A stretch of DNA of 22,408 nucleotides from CAXCDZ01 sp963981525 (GCA_963981525.1 CAXCDZ010000009.1:1-22408); one strand, 5' to 3'; counted from the stretch's first letter, positions 1 through 7,685 are shown. Notes: a model not told the origin generated them from the sequence alone. Numbers and translations are program-made.

Positions 1-2
1 AA

Positions 3-56
3 AGTGTCAAGAGTATTTCTTATGAGCCGGAGATTGAAATGAAAATAGGTGGATAA
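3..56 (+). CDS. 3' end of an upstream gene (tentative)
   Basis: An open frame enters from the left edge and stops at TAA 54-56, giving a 17-residue tail ending EIEMKIGG. Its Glu/Lys-rich make-up and GAG use look like the neighbouring genes, but the piece is far too short to identify. The other two frames on this strand also close within 45 bases, so chance is a real alternative. Bases 57-122 after it show nothing except a possible promoter for the next gene. Confidence 0.25.
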   Translation, partial: SVKSISYEPEIEMKIGG

Positions 57-122
57 TTGTGGCAAAAAATGCTGTGTGGAAGAGAGTGAGGTAGTTTGTG
101 TTATTGCGTAGGTGATAGATAA

Positions 123-2333
123 TTGGTTATGATTACTTTTATGCCAAAAACATCAATGCAGGTACTCAAGCGTAGTGAGAAGACGGAAAAACTATTGGTT
201 GAGAAAATCACGGACTCGATCTTCTTGGCAGCACAAGATGTGGGTGGGACAGACAAGGAGCTAGCACATAAGCTGGCAGAGGAAGTGGTAGTCAAGCTAG
301 ACAAGCAGTACGGTCGGATCAAGCAAGTGTCTAGTGCGGAGATCGGGAACATGGTCGAGAAGATGCTCCTGTCACTAGGTCACTACAAAACAGCCAAGGC
401 ATACATCATCAATCGGGAGAAAAAGAGACAGGCTGAGGCAACCAAGAGGTCCCTCGGTGTGATGGATGAGGTGGGGCTCTCATATAACGCTCTAGTTGTA
501 GTGAAGGAAAAATATCTCAAGCGAGATGCGGATGGTGAGACGATAGAGAGCATCGGAGAGATGATGAAGCGAGTAGCAAAAAAGGTGGCCAGTGCGGAGT
601 TGACTAAGAATCGAAAAAAATGGCGAAGTGAGTTTGTGCGAGTAATGCAAGAGAAGCTGTTTCTCCCTGGTGGGAGAACTCTCGCAAACGCAGGAACGAA
701 AAATAATCAACTAGCCAATTGTTTTGTGATGCCGATGCCGGATGATATAGAGGGGATTTTTGAGAGTCTCAAAGAATCATCAATTCTCAAGAAATATGGA
801 GGTGGGGTGGGATTCTCGTTTGGACATATTAGGCCAAAGGGAGACACAGTCTCGACAACTAGTGGTGCGGCAGCAGGGCCAGTGGCTCTAATGAGTCTGA
901 TCAATGACGCGAGTGAGATCTATATGCAAGCTGGGAAGAGGCGTGGTGGGAATATGGTGACATTGCCAGTTTCGCACCCTGACATCCTGGAGTTTGTGCA
1001 TTGTAAGGAGGGTGGGGCTAATCTAGCGCAGATCAACTACTCCATATCGGTGACTCGCAAGTTTATGCTGACTGCTCGCAAGAATCGTGACTGGAAGTTA
1101 GTGAATCCAAGAACTGGCAAAGTGGTAAACACGATAAATGCACAGACGTTACTGGAGACTGCAGCGCGACTAGCGTGGAAGACGGGAGATCCTGGAATAA
1201 TATTTGTTGACCGTATTAATCAAGATAATCCAACACCACATGTGGGAGTGCTGGAGACAGTTAACTTGTGTGGTGAGCAGCCATTATTGTCGTACGAAGC
1301 ATGTAATCTCGGATCCGTGAATCTAGCGGAGCATGTTGATGGGAGTGAAGTGGACTGGAAGAAGCTGGCTGGTACTGTTAAGACTGCGGTGCGATTCCTC
1401 GATGATGTGGTCTCGGTCTGTGAGTATCCACTCACGGAGGTTGCCAAAACCGTGAGAGGCAACCGGAAGATCGGACTAGGAGTGATGGGATGGGCGGATA
1501 TGCTAGTCAAGCTAGGAGTGTCGTATGGGAGTAAGAAGTCGATTAAGATGGCTGAGGAGGTAATGAAATTTGTCACTACAACTGGCCATAAGGAGTCGGA
1601 GAAGCTGGGGAAAGAAAAGGGGAGTTTCCCTAATTACAAGGGATCTAGCTGGGAGAAGAAGGGGTATAAACACTTTCGTAATGCTACAGTGACCACGATT
1701 GCGCCAACTGGGACGATCTCAATGATGCTCTCGGCTAGTGGTGGGATTGAGCCACTTTTTGCGCTGGCGTATTATCGTAAGAGTATGGGTGAGTATAACC
1801 TCTTGGAGGTCAATCCCGAGTTAACTCGTGCGATCAAGCATGTGAATGGGCTCTACTCGACTGAGTTAATGGACCGAATCGCCAGGAGTGGGAGTATCCA
1901 GGGGATTGAGGAGATACCTGCCAAGATTAGGGAAGTGTTTGTGACCTCAATGGATATTACGCCTGAGCAACATGTGAGAATGCTGGCGGCGTTCCAGAAA
2001 TATACTGATAATGCGGTGAGCAAGACGATTAATATGCCGTCAAGCTCGACTGTGGAGGATGTGCTCTCGGTGTACCAGTTGGCAAGTGATCTGAAGTGTA
2101 AGGGGCTCACGGTGTACAGAGATGGATCGAGAGATGGGCAGGTGCTGACGGTTGGGGGATCAGTAGATTCTGTGAATGCAGTAGATTCCGTAGATTCAGT
2201 AAAAACAAGAACTAGAAAACTAGAAAACTGGAAAACTGAGAAACAGGGTATTTGTCCGAATTGTGATGGGAAGCTCGCGATCGAGGAGGGTTGTAAGAAA
2301 TGTTATGGCTGTGGGTACAGTGTGTGCGGGTGA
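123..2333 (+). CDS. nrdJ: Adenosylcobalamin-dependent (class II) ribonucleoside-diphosphate reductase
   Basis: Reduces ribonucleotides to deoxyribonucleotides in the cytoplasm using a B12-derived thiyl radical, without oxygen or a small subunit. About 736 residues. Residues 1-100 look like an ATP-cone regulatory domain. The catalytic barrel follows: LPGGR and a first redox Cys near 200 (NCF), the N-x-C-x-E triad at about 381-385 (NLCGEQ), ACNLGSVNL, GLGVMGW and APTGTISM near 527. The tail has a CPNC...CKKCYGCG cluster, the Cys-rich end typical of NrdJ, thought to re-reduce the active site. A low-complexity linker (AVDSVDSV, then KLENWKTEK) precedes it and looks repeat-derived. Start choice: TTG 123 lies 7 bases after AGGTGA, while ATG 129 and ATG 141 are alternatives; ATG 129 has a GATAAT box just upstream. 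No cobalamin riboswitch is visible in the 122 upstream bases. Confidence 0.93.
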   Translation: MVMITFMPKTSMQVLKRSEKTEKLLVEKITDSIFLAAQDVGGTDKELAHKLAEEVVVKLDKQYGRIKQVSSAEIGNMVEKMLLSLGHYKTAKAYIINREKKRQAEATKRSLGVMDEVGLSYNALVVVKEKYLKRDADGETIESIGEMMKRVAKKVASAELTKNRKKWRSEFVRVMQEKLFLPGGRTLANAGTKNNQLANCFVMPMPDDIEGIFESLKESSILKKYGGGVGFSFGHIRPKGDTVSTTSGAAAGPVALMSLINDASEIYMQAGKRRGGNMVTLPVSHPDILEFVHCKEGGANLAQINYSISVTRKFMLTARKNRDWKLVNPRTGKVVNTINAQTLLETAARLAWKTGDPGIIFVDRINQDNPTPHVGVLETVNLCGEQPLLSYEACNLGSVNLAEHVDGSEVDWKKLAGTVKTAVRFLDDVVSVCEYPLTEVAKTVRGNRKIGLGVMGWADMLVKLGVSYGSKKSIKMAEEVMKFVTTTGHKESEKLGKEKGSFPNYKGSSWEKKGYKHFRNATVTTIAPTGTISMMLSASGGIEPLFALAYYRKSMGEYNLLEVNPELTRAIKHVNGLYSTELMDRIARSGSIQGIEEIPAKIREVFVTSMDITPEQHVRMLAAFQKYTDNAVSKTINMPSSSTVEDVLSVYQLASDLKCKGLTVYRDGSRDGQVLTVGGSVDSVNAVDSVDSVKTRTRKLENWKTEKQGICPNCDGKLAIEEGCKKCYGCGYSVCG
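2160..2255 (+). repeat. Short tandem repeats encoding the reductase linker
   Basis: GTAGATTC-type units repeat about four times (2162-2200) and are followed by three near-copies of GAAAACT(A/G)G (2213-2240). They encode a polar linker between the catalytic barrel and the Cys-rich tail. Nucleotide-level tandem structure suggests slippage growth inside a tolerant linker. Confidence 0.6.
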
Positions 2334-2343
2334 TATTATTGGA

Positions 2344-2349
2344 TATAAT
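2344..2349 (+). promoter_or_regulatory. -10 box upstream of the thymidylate synthase gene
   Basis: A perfect TATAAT sits 21 bases before ATG 2371. This implies a leader of about 15 bases containing a weak AGGG ribosome-binding site. No good -35 box is seen. It would give this gene its own transcript inside the cluster. Confidence 0.4.
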
Positions 2350-2370
2350 ATAGATAGATAGGGACAATAC

Positions 2371-3921
2371 ATGCAAAAAATAAAACCAATCAAGAACTGG
2401 CCAATCCAATATCACGATATTCTCAAGGTCAAGGACTCAACGAACCATGTCGGGATCTGTACCTTATGGACGGAGCGTGAGGTGGTGGAGAAGATGGTGG
2501 GGGACGCGTCATACAACGTGATCGGGAATCTATATTCTGCGCAAGGGATTAACTCGATTATTCGTAATGTGATGGCGAATCCTAATATCAGGACGATCGT
2601 GATCTGGGGGAGTGAGATGAGTCTCTCAGGTCACTCACTCCTAATGTTTGTGAGAAATGGAATTGATGAAAAGAGAAAGATCATCAAGGGAAGAGGGGAG
2701 ATCGAGGTCGAGATCCCGGATGAGGTGATCAAGCTGTTTCGGGAGAGTATTGAGATAGTGGATCTGCGCGGGAGAAGTAAGGATGAGCTAGTGGCTAAGC
2801 TTGCGGAGTTGTCTAAGGTAGAGAAGACACCATTTGCTGATAAGCCACGTGAGTTCCCTAAGAGCGAGCCCAAGGTAGAGATCCTCCCTAGTGAGCGCAC
2901 AGGGTACTACGTGAGGGGCTCCACCGTCGCACAAACCTGGCTCAAGCTCCTGAACGAGATCTATAAGTATGGTCGAGCCAAGCATACTCGCTATGCGCAT
3001 GACAATGAGCTCAAGGAGGTCCTGAATCTAACGGCAGTGATTACGGGCGAGAATCCTGAGGAGGTCTATTTCCCAGAGTATCTACCGTTTGAGCGAGGGG
3101 AGCTAGAGGCCTACTACGCTGAGATTATGACTGATCGTGAAGTGCCAGGAGTAGCGTATAACTATGGACGAAGAATGCGACTACACTTTGAGGTCGACCA
3201 GATCGAGAAGATGAAGGAGCTACTAAAGAACAGACCTGACTCCAAGAAGATGATCGCGATCACGACTGATCCGAAGCTCGACTGGGGTAGGAGCAATAAG
3301 GGAGACACGCCATGCCTGGTAATGGTCCTGGGGTCGGTGCAGGACAAGAAGTTTTACCTGACTGCACACTTTCGCTCTCAAGACATGGTGCATGGATGGC
3401 CACGCAACACCTTTGCCCTGCGCAAACTCCAAAAAGACATCGCAGACTCGGCAGGATATGCCATGGGAGATCTGACGATGATTACACACTCGGCTCATAT
3501 GTACAGTGACGACTTTACCCTCGTGGGAGACCTGCTTATGGACTGGTATCCGAAGGAGCTGGGGTATACACCGGCAGTTCACTTTGACTTTGATGCACGA
3601 GGCAACGTGGTGATCGAGGTAACAAGCAACGGAAGAGTGCCTGAAGGATTGTGGCCAGATGGAGTACCAATGGCGATTATGCAAGAACTCAAGAGGTACA
3701 AGAAGGGTGAGAGTAAGCTAATCAAGGCAACTATGTATGAACCTGATGGTGGTCCAGCTGTGCGGGAGTGGTACGGGAGAACACCGCATGAAGTGATGTG
3801 GCAGATGACTGATTGGGGATATGTGAAGGATCCGGCACATAGTATGTATGTGGGGGTGGAGTTGCAGAAGGCTTTTGAGGCGATAGTGAGTAATAAGCAG
3901 TATCATCAGGATCCAGCTTAA
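2371..3921 (+). CDS. Thymidylate synthase (ThyA-like) with N-terminal DUF4346-type domain
   Basis: Expected to methylate dUMP to dTMP with 5,10-methylene-tetrahydrofolate. 516 residues, about twice the usual ThyA length. Residues 1-135 (VGICTLWTE, NLYSAQG, WGSEMSLSGHSL) resemble DUF4346, a presumed pterin-binding domain related to methyltransferase subunits; this is recalled, not searched. The C-terminal part is ThyA-like: catalytic Cys315 in TPC, the RSQD motif from 335 that contacts phosphate, Asn346 (RNTFAL), the dUMP-discriminating position where Asp would suggest dCMP, and His376/Tyr378 (SAHMYSDD), matching the conserved H-x-Y. The usual His after the catalytic Cys is Leu. It lies between the reductase and downstream dTMP kinase, as expected for dTTP supply. 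glyA and folD, which provide the cofactor, are in the same window. Confidence 0.82.
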   Translation: MQKIKPIKNWPIQYHDILKVKDSTNHVGICTLWTEREVVEKMVGDASYNVIGNLYSAQGINSIIRNVMANPNIRTIVIWGSEMSLSGHSLLMFVRNGIDEKRKIIKGRGEIEVEIPDEVIKLFRESIEIVDLRGRSKDELVAKLAELSKVEKTPFADKPREFPKSEPKVEILPSERTGYYVRGSTVAQTWLKLLNEIYKYGRAKHTRYAHDNELKEVLNLTAVITGENPEEVYFPEYLPFERGELEAYYAEIMTDREVPGVAYNYGRRMRLHFEVDQIEKMKELLKNRPDSKKMIAITTDPKLDWGRSNKGDTPCLVMVLGSVQDKKFYLTAHFRSQDMVHGWPRNTFALRKLQKDIADSAGYAMGDLTMITHSAHMYSDDFTLVGDLLMDWYPKELGYTPAVHFDFDARGNVVIEVTSNGRVPEGLWPDGVPMAIMQELKRYKKGESKLIKATMYEPDGGPAVREWYGRTPHEVMWQMTDWGYVKDPAHSMYVGVELQKAFEAIVSNKQYHQDPA

Positions 3922-3966
3922 CTCGCTTTGCGAGAAATCCAAAATAACAAATAACAAATGACAAAC
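3922..3966 (+). repeat. CTCGC/GCGAG hairpin and AT-rich interspersed repeat
   Basis: Directly after the thymidylate synthase stop lies a hairpin (CTCGC, TTT loop, GCGAG; 3922-3934), then A/C/T-only sequence built from AATAACAAAT-type units. The same repeat style recurs inside the GT-C gene near 15280 and inside folD near 20165, so it is an interspersed family. There is no T-tract, so it is unlikely to be a strong terminator. Confidence 0.6.
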
Positions 3967-3967
3967 T

Positions 3968-4621
3968 ATGAAGAATAAAATATTAGATAATATTAAGACA
4001 GTGGGATTTGATCTGGATGGGACGCTGTATAAGTCAACTAAAGAAATGGATCTGTGGATTAGGAGTAGGTTGTACGGTGTGGTGGCTGAGAAGATGGGGT
4101 GGGAAGTAGAGAAGGCAGAAGAGGAGTATGAGAAACGGTTGGCTGAAGTGGGAAGTAATACCACGACACTAGGGGAGTATGGATTGAATGGGAAGGAAGT
4201 GTTTGCCCAACTATGGGAGGAGTTTCCACTCGGGGAGTTTTCGAGAGAAGATAAGACTCTGATTGATGGATTGCAGAAACTACGGAAGAAGTATCCGATA
4301 TTCTTGCTCTCGAATGGTGGGGAAAAACAGATTCTTAAGAAACTTGGTTACCTGGGAATAGACCCTGAGTGGTTCCGGCCCTTTGTGGCATGCTACGCGC
4401 ATGAGGGATGGACCAAGCCTAATCCAGGGGGATTCCTCCATGTTCTTGAGCAGCTTGAGCTGAAACCTGAGGAGGTGCTATATGTGGGCGATCGAGTCTC
4501 GACGGATATCGAGGGGGCGAGTGCGGTGGGGATGAGGACGATGATGGTGTATGGTGAGTCATCGAAAGCAGATGTGAGTGTGAGGACGATCGAGGAGGGG
4601 ATAGAGATGTTGTTGGCCTAG
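3968..4621 (+). CDS. HAD-superfamily hydrolase (phosphatase)
   Basis: 217 residues. A cytoplasmic phosphate-ester hydrolase of the haloacid dehalogenase superfamily; substrate unknown. All four motifs are visible: DLDGT with nucleophile Asp15 and acid Asp17, LLSNGG as motif II, Lys in KPNPGGF as motif III, and GDRVSTDIEGA as motif IV. The helical insertion after motif I (residues 20-90) is the C1-type cap of phosphoglycolate phosphatase and nucleotidase relatives. Its place between thymidylate synthase and dTMP kinase makes a (deoxy)nucleotide phosphatase plausible, but this is inference. There is no clear ribosome-binding site before ATG 3968; AT-rich repeat sequence lies there instead. The stop codon TAG falls inside a REP palindrome (4617-4639), so the last codon is set by the repeat. 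Confidence 0.85.
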   Translation: MKNKILDNIKTVGFDLDGTLYKSTKEMDLWIRSRLYGVVAEKMGWEVEKAEEEYEKRLAEVGSNTTTLGEYGLNGKEVFAQLWEEFPLGEFSREDKTLIDGLQKLRKKYPIFLLSNGGEKQILKKLGYLGIDPEWFRPFVACYAHEGWTKPNPGGFLHVLEQLELKPEEVLYVGDRVSTDIEGASAVGMRTMMVYGESSKADVSVRTIEEGIEMLLA

Positions 4622-4639
4622 AGGTCCGTCCCCTAGGTT
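4617..4639. repeat. REP palindrome, copy 1 (shared stop codons)
   Basis: Imperfect copy of the element with arms CCTAGGGG/CCCCTAGG; here one arm reads CCTAGAGG. Its CTAG ends supply the TAG stop of the HAD gene on the plus strand and the TAG stop of the transposase gene on the minus strand. Confidence 0.85.
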
Positions 4640-5304
4640 TCCCAGTCGAGGGTGAGACCTTTGAGGGTGGTGATTTCTGTAGATATCTCTTGTTGTTCCT
4701 CGACAAAAAATTGATATGAGTTGCGGGAGTTAGCGTTGATGTATTGCGAGGTAATGTCGCTGTGATCAATCCAGTTCTGTGTAATTGTTCCCGTGTAGTT
4801 GCGAAAGCTAGAATAAGGATATTCGAGTAGGTTGGCAGGTTGATAACCTGGAAGATGAAGTGGATTGCGGTGGATGTACTTGGTGAGATAGAGAAACTGC
4901 ATTTCACTACTGACGAGGACTGCTTTGTAACGCCCCTGAAATAGTGATCCCACTCTGTCATATCGTTTGTTAAAGTACATGGAATAGCGAGTAGAGAGTG
5001 CGCGGAGAAATCTGGTCATGCTGTCGCGATTGGATTGTTGAATGAGTAGATGAAAGTGGTTGGGCATGAGGCAATAGGCGATGAGTTTGATAGTTTGATT
5101 GTGGTTACTAAGTTGTTGAGCTGGAGATAACCTAGGGGACGGACCCCTAGGGTTAATAGGAGGTGAGAGGTAAAACTTGAGGTATGAGAGAAAAACTGTG
5201 TAGTCTTTTTGGTCAAGGAAAATATCTCGTTTTTCTACACCACGGTTGTAGCAATGATAGAAGCCGTTTTCGACGTATGTTTTGTATCGGTTGCGTGCTG
5301 TCAT
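4633..5304 (-). CDS. REP-associated tyrosine transposase (RAYT, Y1 family)
   Basis: 223 residues. A single-strand DNA transposase of the IS200-like Y1 family that acts on REP palindromes. Motifs: YHCYNRGVEKRDIF near the N-terminus, IAYCLMPNHFHLL with the metal-binding H-x-H, VGSLFQGRYKAVLV, and a catalytic Tyr in LYLTKYIHRNP. One palindrome copy lies just before its ATG (5306-5330), one inside the gene (5129-5154, translated within the linker as NPRGPSPRL) and one covers its stop (4617-4639). The ATG is only two bases from the upstream palindrome, so there is no room for a normal ribosome-binding site and translation may depend on that hairpin. It runs against the neighbouring genes and splits the deoxynucleotide cluster, which suggests insertion. 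The frame is intact. Confidence 0.9.
   Translation of the reverse strand: MTARNRYKTYVENGFYHCYNRGVEKRDIFLDQKDYTVFLSYLKFYLSPPINPRGPSPRLSPAQQLSNHNQTIKLIAYCLMPNHFHLLIQQSNRDSMTRFLRALSTRYSMYFNKRYDRVGSLFQGRYKAVLVSSEMQFLYLTKYIHRNPLHLPGYQPANLLEYPYSSFRNYTGTITQNWIDHSDITSQYINANSRNSYQFFVEEQQEISTEITTLKGLTLDWET
5129..5154. repeat. REP palindrome, copy 2 (inside the transposase gene)
   Basis: Arms AACCTAGGGG and CCCCTAGGGTT around ACGGA. It matches copy 3 except for one extra G near the end. It is translated in frame as part of a variable linker before the H-x-H motif. Confidence 0.85.
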
Positions 5305-5305
5305 A

Positions 5306-5330
5306 AACCTAGGGGACGGACCCCTAGGTT
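5306..5330. repeat. REP palindrome, copy 3 (upstream of the transposase)
   Basis: Perfect 10-base arms AACCTAGGGG and CCCCTAGGTT around the 5-base centre ACGGA. It occupies the position of a leader immediately before the transposase start codon on the minus strand, and is the best-preserved copy in the window. Confidence 0.9.
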
Positions 5331-5402
5331 ATTGTAGCAAGAATTGAGGTATTGTGATCTGTTGCAGGTTATAGCTAGCTTTAGTACGATGATCCTTGTC
5401 CT

Positions 5403-6512
5403 ATGAAAGTATATTTTGGTGCCTCCATATCATTAGATCGAAGCTTGCTTCCAGTGTATCGAGAGATTGTGAAGGAGTTAAAGAAACTTAAGCATGAGGT
5501 CTTGAGCGAGTATGTGGTGGATCCAGATCTTGAGAAGGGGAATGGGTTGAGCTCGAAGGAGTTGTTTGAGAGGGAGACTGAGACGATTGATAAGGCAGAT
5601 GTCGTGGTAGCGGAGGTAACTTCTCCTAGTTGGGGAACGGCATTTCTTATTGAACATGCGCTGAGTACTGGTAAGCCAGTGCTAGCACTCTACTACAAAG
5701 ATAGTGATATGCCTCTCCCGATGATGATTGAAGGGCACCCAGAGTTGTATGTTGCTCATTATAGTAAGGGTAATATCCGCACTATTCTCAAGAAGAACAT
5801 GACTCATTTTGACCAGATGAATCACAAATCTGGTAAGTTGGTCGTGATTGATGGGACTGATGGGTCTGGTAAAGGAACGCAGACCGAGCTACTACTGAAG
5901 TATCTTGAGGATAATGACAAGCCGAATAAGTATATTGATTTTCCCCGCTACTACACCTCGTTTCATGGCAAGATGGTGGCGCGATATCTATCTGGTGAGT
6001 TTGGAGGCAAAGATGGTTCTCCTTATCTATCGAGTTTGTTTTATGCAATGGATCGACTCACGGCACGTGACGAAATGGTGGATTGGTTGGGAGAGGGTTC
6101 TACGGTTGTAGCCAATCGATACACTACTAGTTCGATGGCGTTCCAGACTGCGAGAGTGCCCAAGAAAGAGCAGGCCAAGTTCCTTAAGTGGTTGTACGAG
6201 ATGGAGTACAAAGAGCACAAACTCCCAAAGGAAGATCTGGTGATATTTCTTTATGTGCCAGTGGAGATTAGTCAGAAATTGATTGAGAAGAAGGAGGGGA
6301 AGGAGCGAAAGTACGTTAAGGGACAGAAGAAGGATATCTACGAGGCTGATGTTCAGTATCAGAGAGATGTGCTTAAGTTATATTTGGAGCTCGCGAAGAA
6401 GAATAAGCATTGGGAGGTGATTAAGTGTGTTGACTCGAAGGGTAAGTTGTTCTCGATAGAGCAGGTGCATAAAAAAATCGTGAAGGTGATGAAGAAGCAC
6501 AAAATTGTGTAA
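5403..6512 (+). CDS. tmk: DNPH1/deoxyribosyltransferase-like domain fused to thymidylate kinase
   Basis: 369 residues, two domains. Residues 1-135 (KVYFGASI, ADVVVAEVTSPSWG, GKPVLALYY) resemble human DNPH1/Rcl and nucleoside 2-deoxyribosyltransferases; DNPH1 removes damaged deoxynucleoside monophosphates by cleaving base from sugar. The usual catalytic Glu after PS-x-G is replaced by Leu82, with Glu84 two positions later, so activity is uncertain. Residues 146-369 are dTMP kinase (dTMP + ATP to dTDP): P-loop GTDGSGKGT with Lys157, DFPRY, and NRYTTSS from 238, where most family members have DRY. The kinase domain has normal length and an ordered lid region rich in Lys. A fused sanitiser and kinase would screen dNMPs before phosphorylation (inference). 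A weak promoter pair, TTGCAG-17-TACGAT (5362-5390), lies upstream. Confidence 0.87.
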   Translation: MKVYFGASISLDRSLLPVYREIVKELKKLKHEVLSEYVVDPDLEKGNGLSSKELFERETETIDKADVVVAEVTSPSWGTAFLIEHALSTGKPVLALYYKDSDMPLPMMIEGHPELYVAHYSKGNIRTILKKNMTHFDQMNHKSGKLVVIDGTDGSGKGTQTELLLKYLEDNDKPNKYIDFPRYYTSFHGKMVARYLSGEFGGKDGSPYLSSLFYAMDRLTARDEMVDWLGEGSTVVANRYTTSSMAFQTARVPKKEQAKFLKWLYEMEYKEHKLPKEDLVIFLYVPVEISQKLIEKKEGKERKYVKGQKKDIYEADVQYQRDVLKLYLELAKKNKHWEVIKCVDSKGKLFSIEQVHKKIVKVMKKHKIV

Positions 6513-6515
6513 GAT
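6510..6515 (+). promoter_or_regulatory. Possible leaderless -10 box for sortase
   Basis: TAAGAT overlaps the kinase stop codon and is followed by exactly 6 bases before ATG 6522, the same spacing seen at stronger leaderless promoters in this window. It is only a 4/6 match and lacks a clear -35 box. Confidence 0.3.
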
Positions 6516-6521
6516 AGATTA

Positions 6522-7229
6522 ATGAAGTGGTGGAAAAAATTTAGGCGCAAGATTAGTAAGAGATACAAGGTGATCTATAAGAGGGGTCCGTCACGTGTGG
6601 CGGGGATCTTTTTAGGCCTGGCGATTATGAGTTGGGTGGGATTCCTGTTCTTTTCTGGTTATCCAGTTGTGCAGTACGTCTACTACCGAGTGTATCCAGC
6701 AACGAGTGGCAAGTTAGCGACGATCCTCAAAGATGCACAGGCGTCGGATTCTGAGAGTGTGAAGTATGTGGAAGACGAGGTGGAGGTGCAGATAGAGCCT
6801 GATTGGTTGCCTGAGCGTGATGTTTCGCTCCCTGGTGGGCAGTATCTCTCAATCCCGTCAATTGGGGTGGATACAGTGATCTGGGAGGGTCCAGTTGATG
6901 ACTACGAAGCGGTGTTTCGGCGTGGAGTGTGGCGAGTGCCAACGCTGCCACTGCCAACGGAAGGGACGCCTGTGATTATGGCTGCACACAGATTTGGCTA
7001 TCTGGAGTGGACGAATGAGTACCGGCGCAAAAATAGTTTCTTTAATCTACCGAAGCTGGTGGAAGGGGATACAGTTGAGATGATCTGGAATCAGAGGAGA
7101 TTTGAGTATAGGATAGACCGCGTGGTCGAGGCCGAAGAGATCGAGAACTATGAGAGTGATCTGATCCTGTATACCTGCAAGTTCTTGGTGAGTCCAATCA
7201 GAGTGATAGTGTATGCGAGTCGGATCTAG
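6522..7229 (+). CDS. Sortase family protein (cysteine transpeptidase)
   Basis: 235 residues. A membrane-anchored extracellular transpeptidase that attaches or links surface proteins. A basic N-terminus (residues 1-25) is followed by one membrane segment (about 27-50), giving a type II topology. The sortase barrel carries the triad: His156 in AAHRFGY, Cys219 in ILYTC and Arg227 in PIRVIV. The spacing fits class D/E-type housekeeping sortases better than class B. No LPXTG-like substrate is obvious nearby; the small secreted protein at 7764 lacks such a motif. It lies 9 bases after the kinase gene. Its TAG stop overlaps the HicA stop on the other strand in a shared CTAG. Confidence 0.88.
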   Translation: MKWWKKFRRKISKRYKVIYKRGPSRVAGIFLGLAIMSWVGFLFFSGYPVVQYVYYRVYPATSGKLATILKDAQASDSESVKYVEDEVEVQIEPDWLPERDVSLPGGQYLSIPSIGVDTVIWEGPVDDYEAVFRRGVWRVPTLPLPTEGTPVIMAAHRFGYLEWTNEYRRKNSFFNLPKLVEGDTVEMIWNQRRFEYRIDRVVEAEEIENYESDLILYTCKFLVSPIRVIVYASRI

Positions 7230-7444
7230 AGATTTTGTAGATCTTGTTTGGTGAGATTGGCTTGTCTAAGAATGGATGAGAGAGTGCCGACTGCGATTTC
7301 TTTGTGCATTGGGATGATGACTGTCTGGAGTTTTCCGTCAATAATGCCGCGCATCTTGAGATGACTGCCACGCTGGGAAATTTTGGAGAAACCGAGTTTC
7401 TTGAGAATTTTGATAAGTTCTTTTGCGGAATACCTTTTAGGCAT
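7226..7444 (-). CDS. hicA: HicA-family mRNA interferase toxin
   Basis: 72 residues from ATG 7444; an in-frame GTG at 7450 would add two. HicA toxins are small double-stranded-RNA-binding-fold ribonucleases that cleave mRNA. Visible are the family start SAKELIKILKKLGF, the catalytic His in GSHLKM, and TVIIPMHKEIAVGTLSSILRQ. The start overlaps the end of the antitoxin gene by 8 bases with no ribosome-binding site of its own, so translation is probably coupled. Gene order is antitoxin first, the reverse of the commonest hicAB order but well known. Confidence 0.88.
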   Translation of the reverse strand: MPKRYSAKELIKILKKLGFSKISQRGSHLKMRGIIDGKLQTVIIPMHKEIAVGTLSSILRQANLTKQDLQNL

Positions 7445-7685
7445 AAACACGAGGAGTAACTGATTCTAGAGAGAGGTTGGAGAAGAAAGGGAGTTTCTTA
7501 GTGGATATTTTTTCGTCTTGTAGGAACAAAGCAATTGCCTCTTCTAGGTTGGAGAGGGCATCTTGCTTGTTTTTCCCTTGACTAGCAAGTTCAAGTTCGA
7601 TGGTTTTGGCAACATAGAGATCATCCTCCTGCCAGACGAGAGCATGAAGTCCTGAATCTGTGGTGTGCTTGGTTTGTTTGGTCAT
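7437..7685 (-). CDS. hicB: HicB-family antitoxin
   Basis: 82 residues. The degenerate RNase-H-like HicB fold is visible: ALVWQEDDLYVAKTIELELASQG, then the DALSNLEEAIALFLQDE helix. It should bind and block HicA. No helix-turn-helix or ribbon-helix-helix domain is evident, so DNA-binding autoregulation is not obvious; the short C-terminus (residues 50-82) is unassigned. The start at 7685 follows an extended -10 box by 6 bases, so the operon mRNA is probably leaderless. It is divergent from the secreted-protein gene at 7764. Confidence 0.87.
   Translation of the reverse strand: MTKQTKHTTDSGLHALVWQEDDLYVAKTIELELASQGKNKQDALSNLEEAIALFLQDEKISTKKLPFFSNLSLESVTPRVYA

Noticed and set aside
1..122. Cobalamin riboswitch before the class II reductase
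   Set aside because: No B12-box-like sequence is visible and the space is too short for the full aptamer.
3223..3684. Long minus-strand frame inside the thymidylate synthase gene
   Set aside because: It is a shadow of a well-supported gene, with His/Cys-rich non-protein-like composition. The other long antisense frames were rejected for the same reason.
6585..6595. Fourth REP copy at the start of the sortase gene
   Set aside because: Only GGGGTCCGTC matches; the second arm is missing, so chance is more likely.
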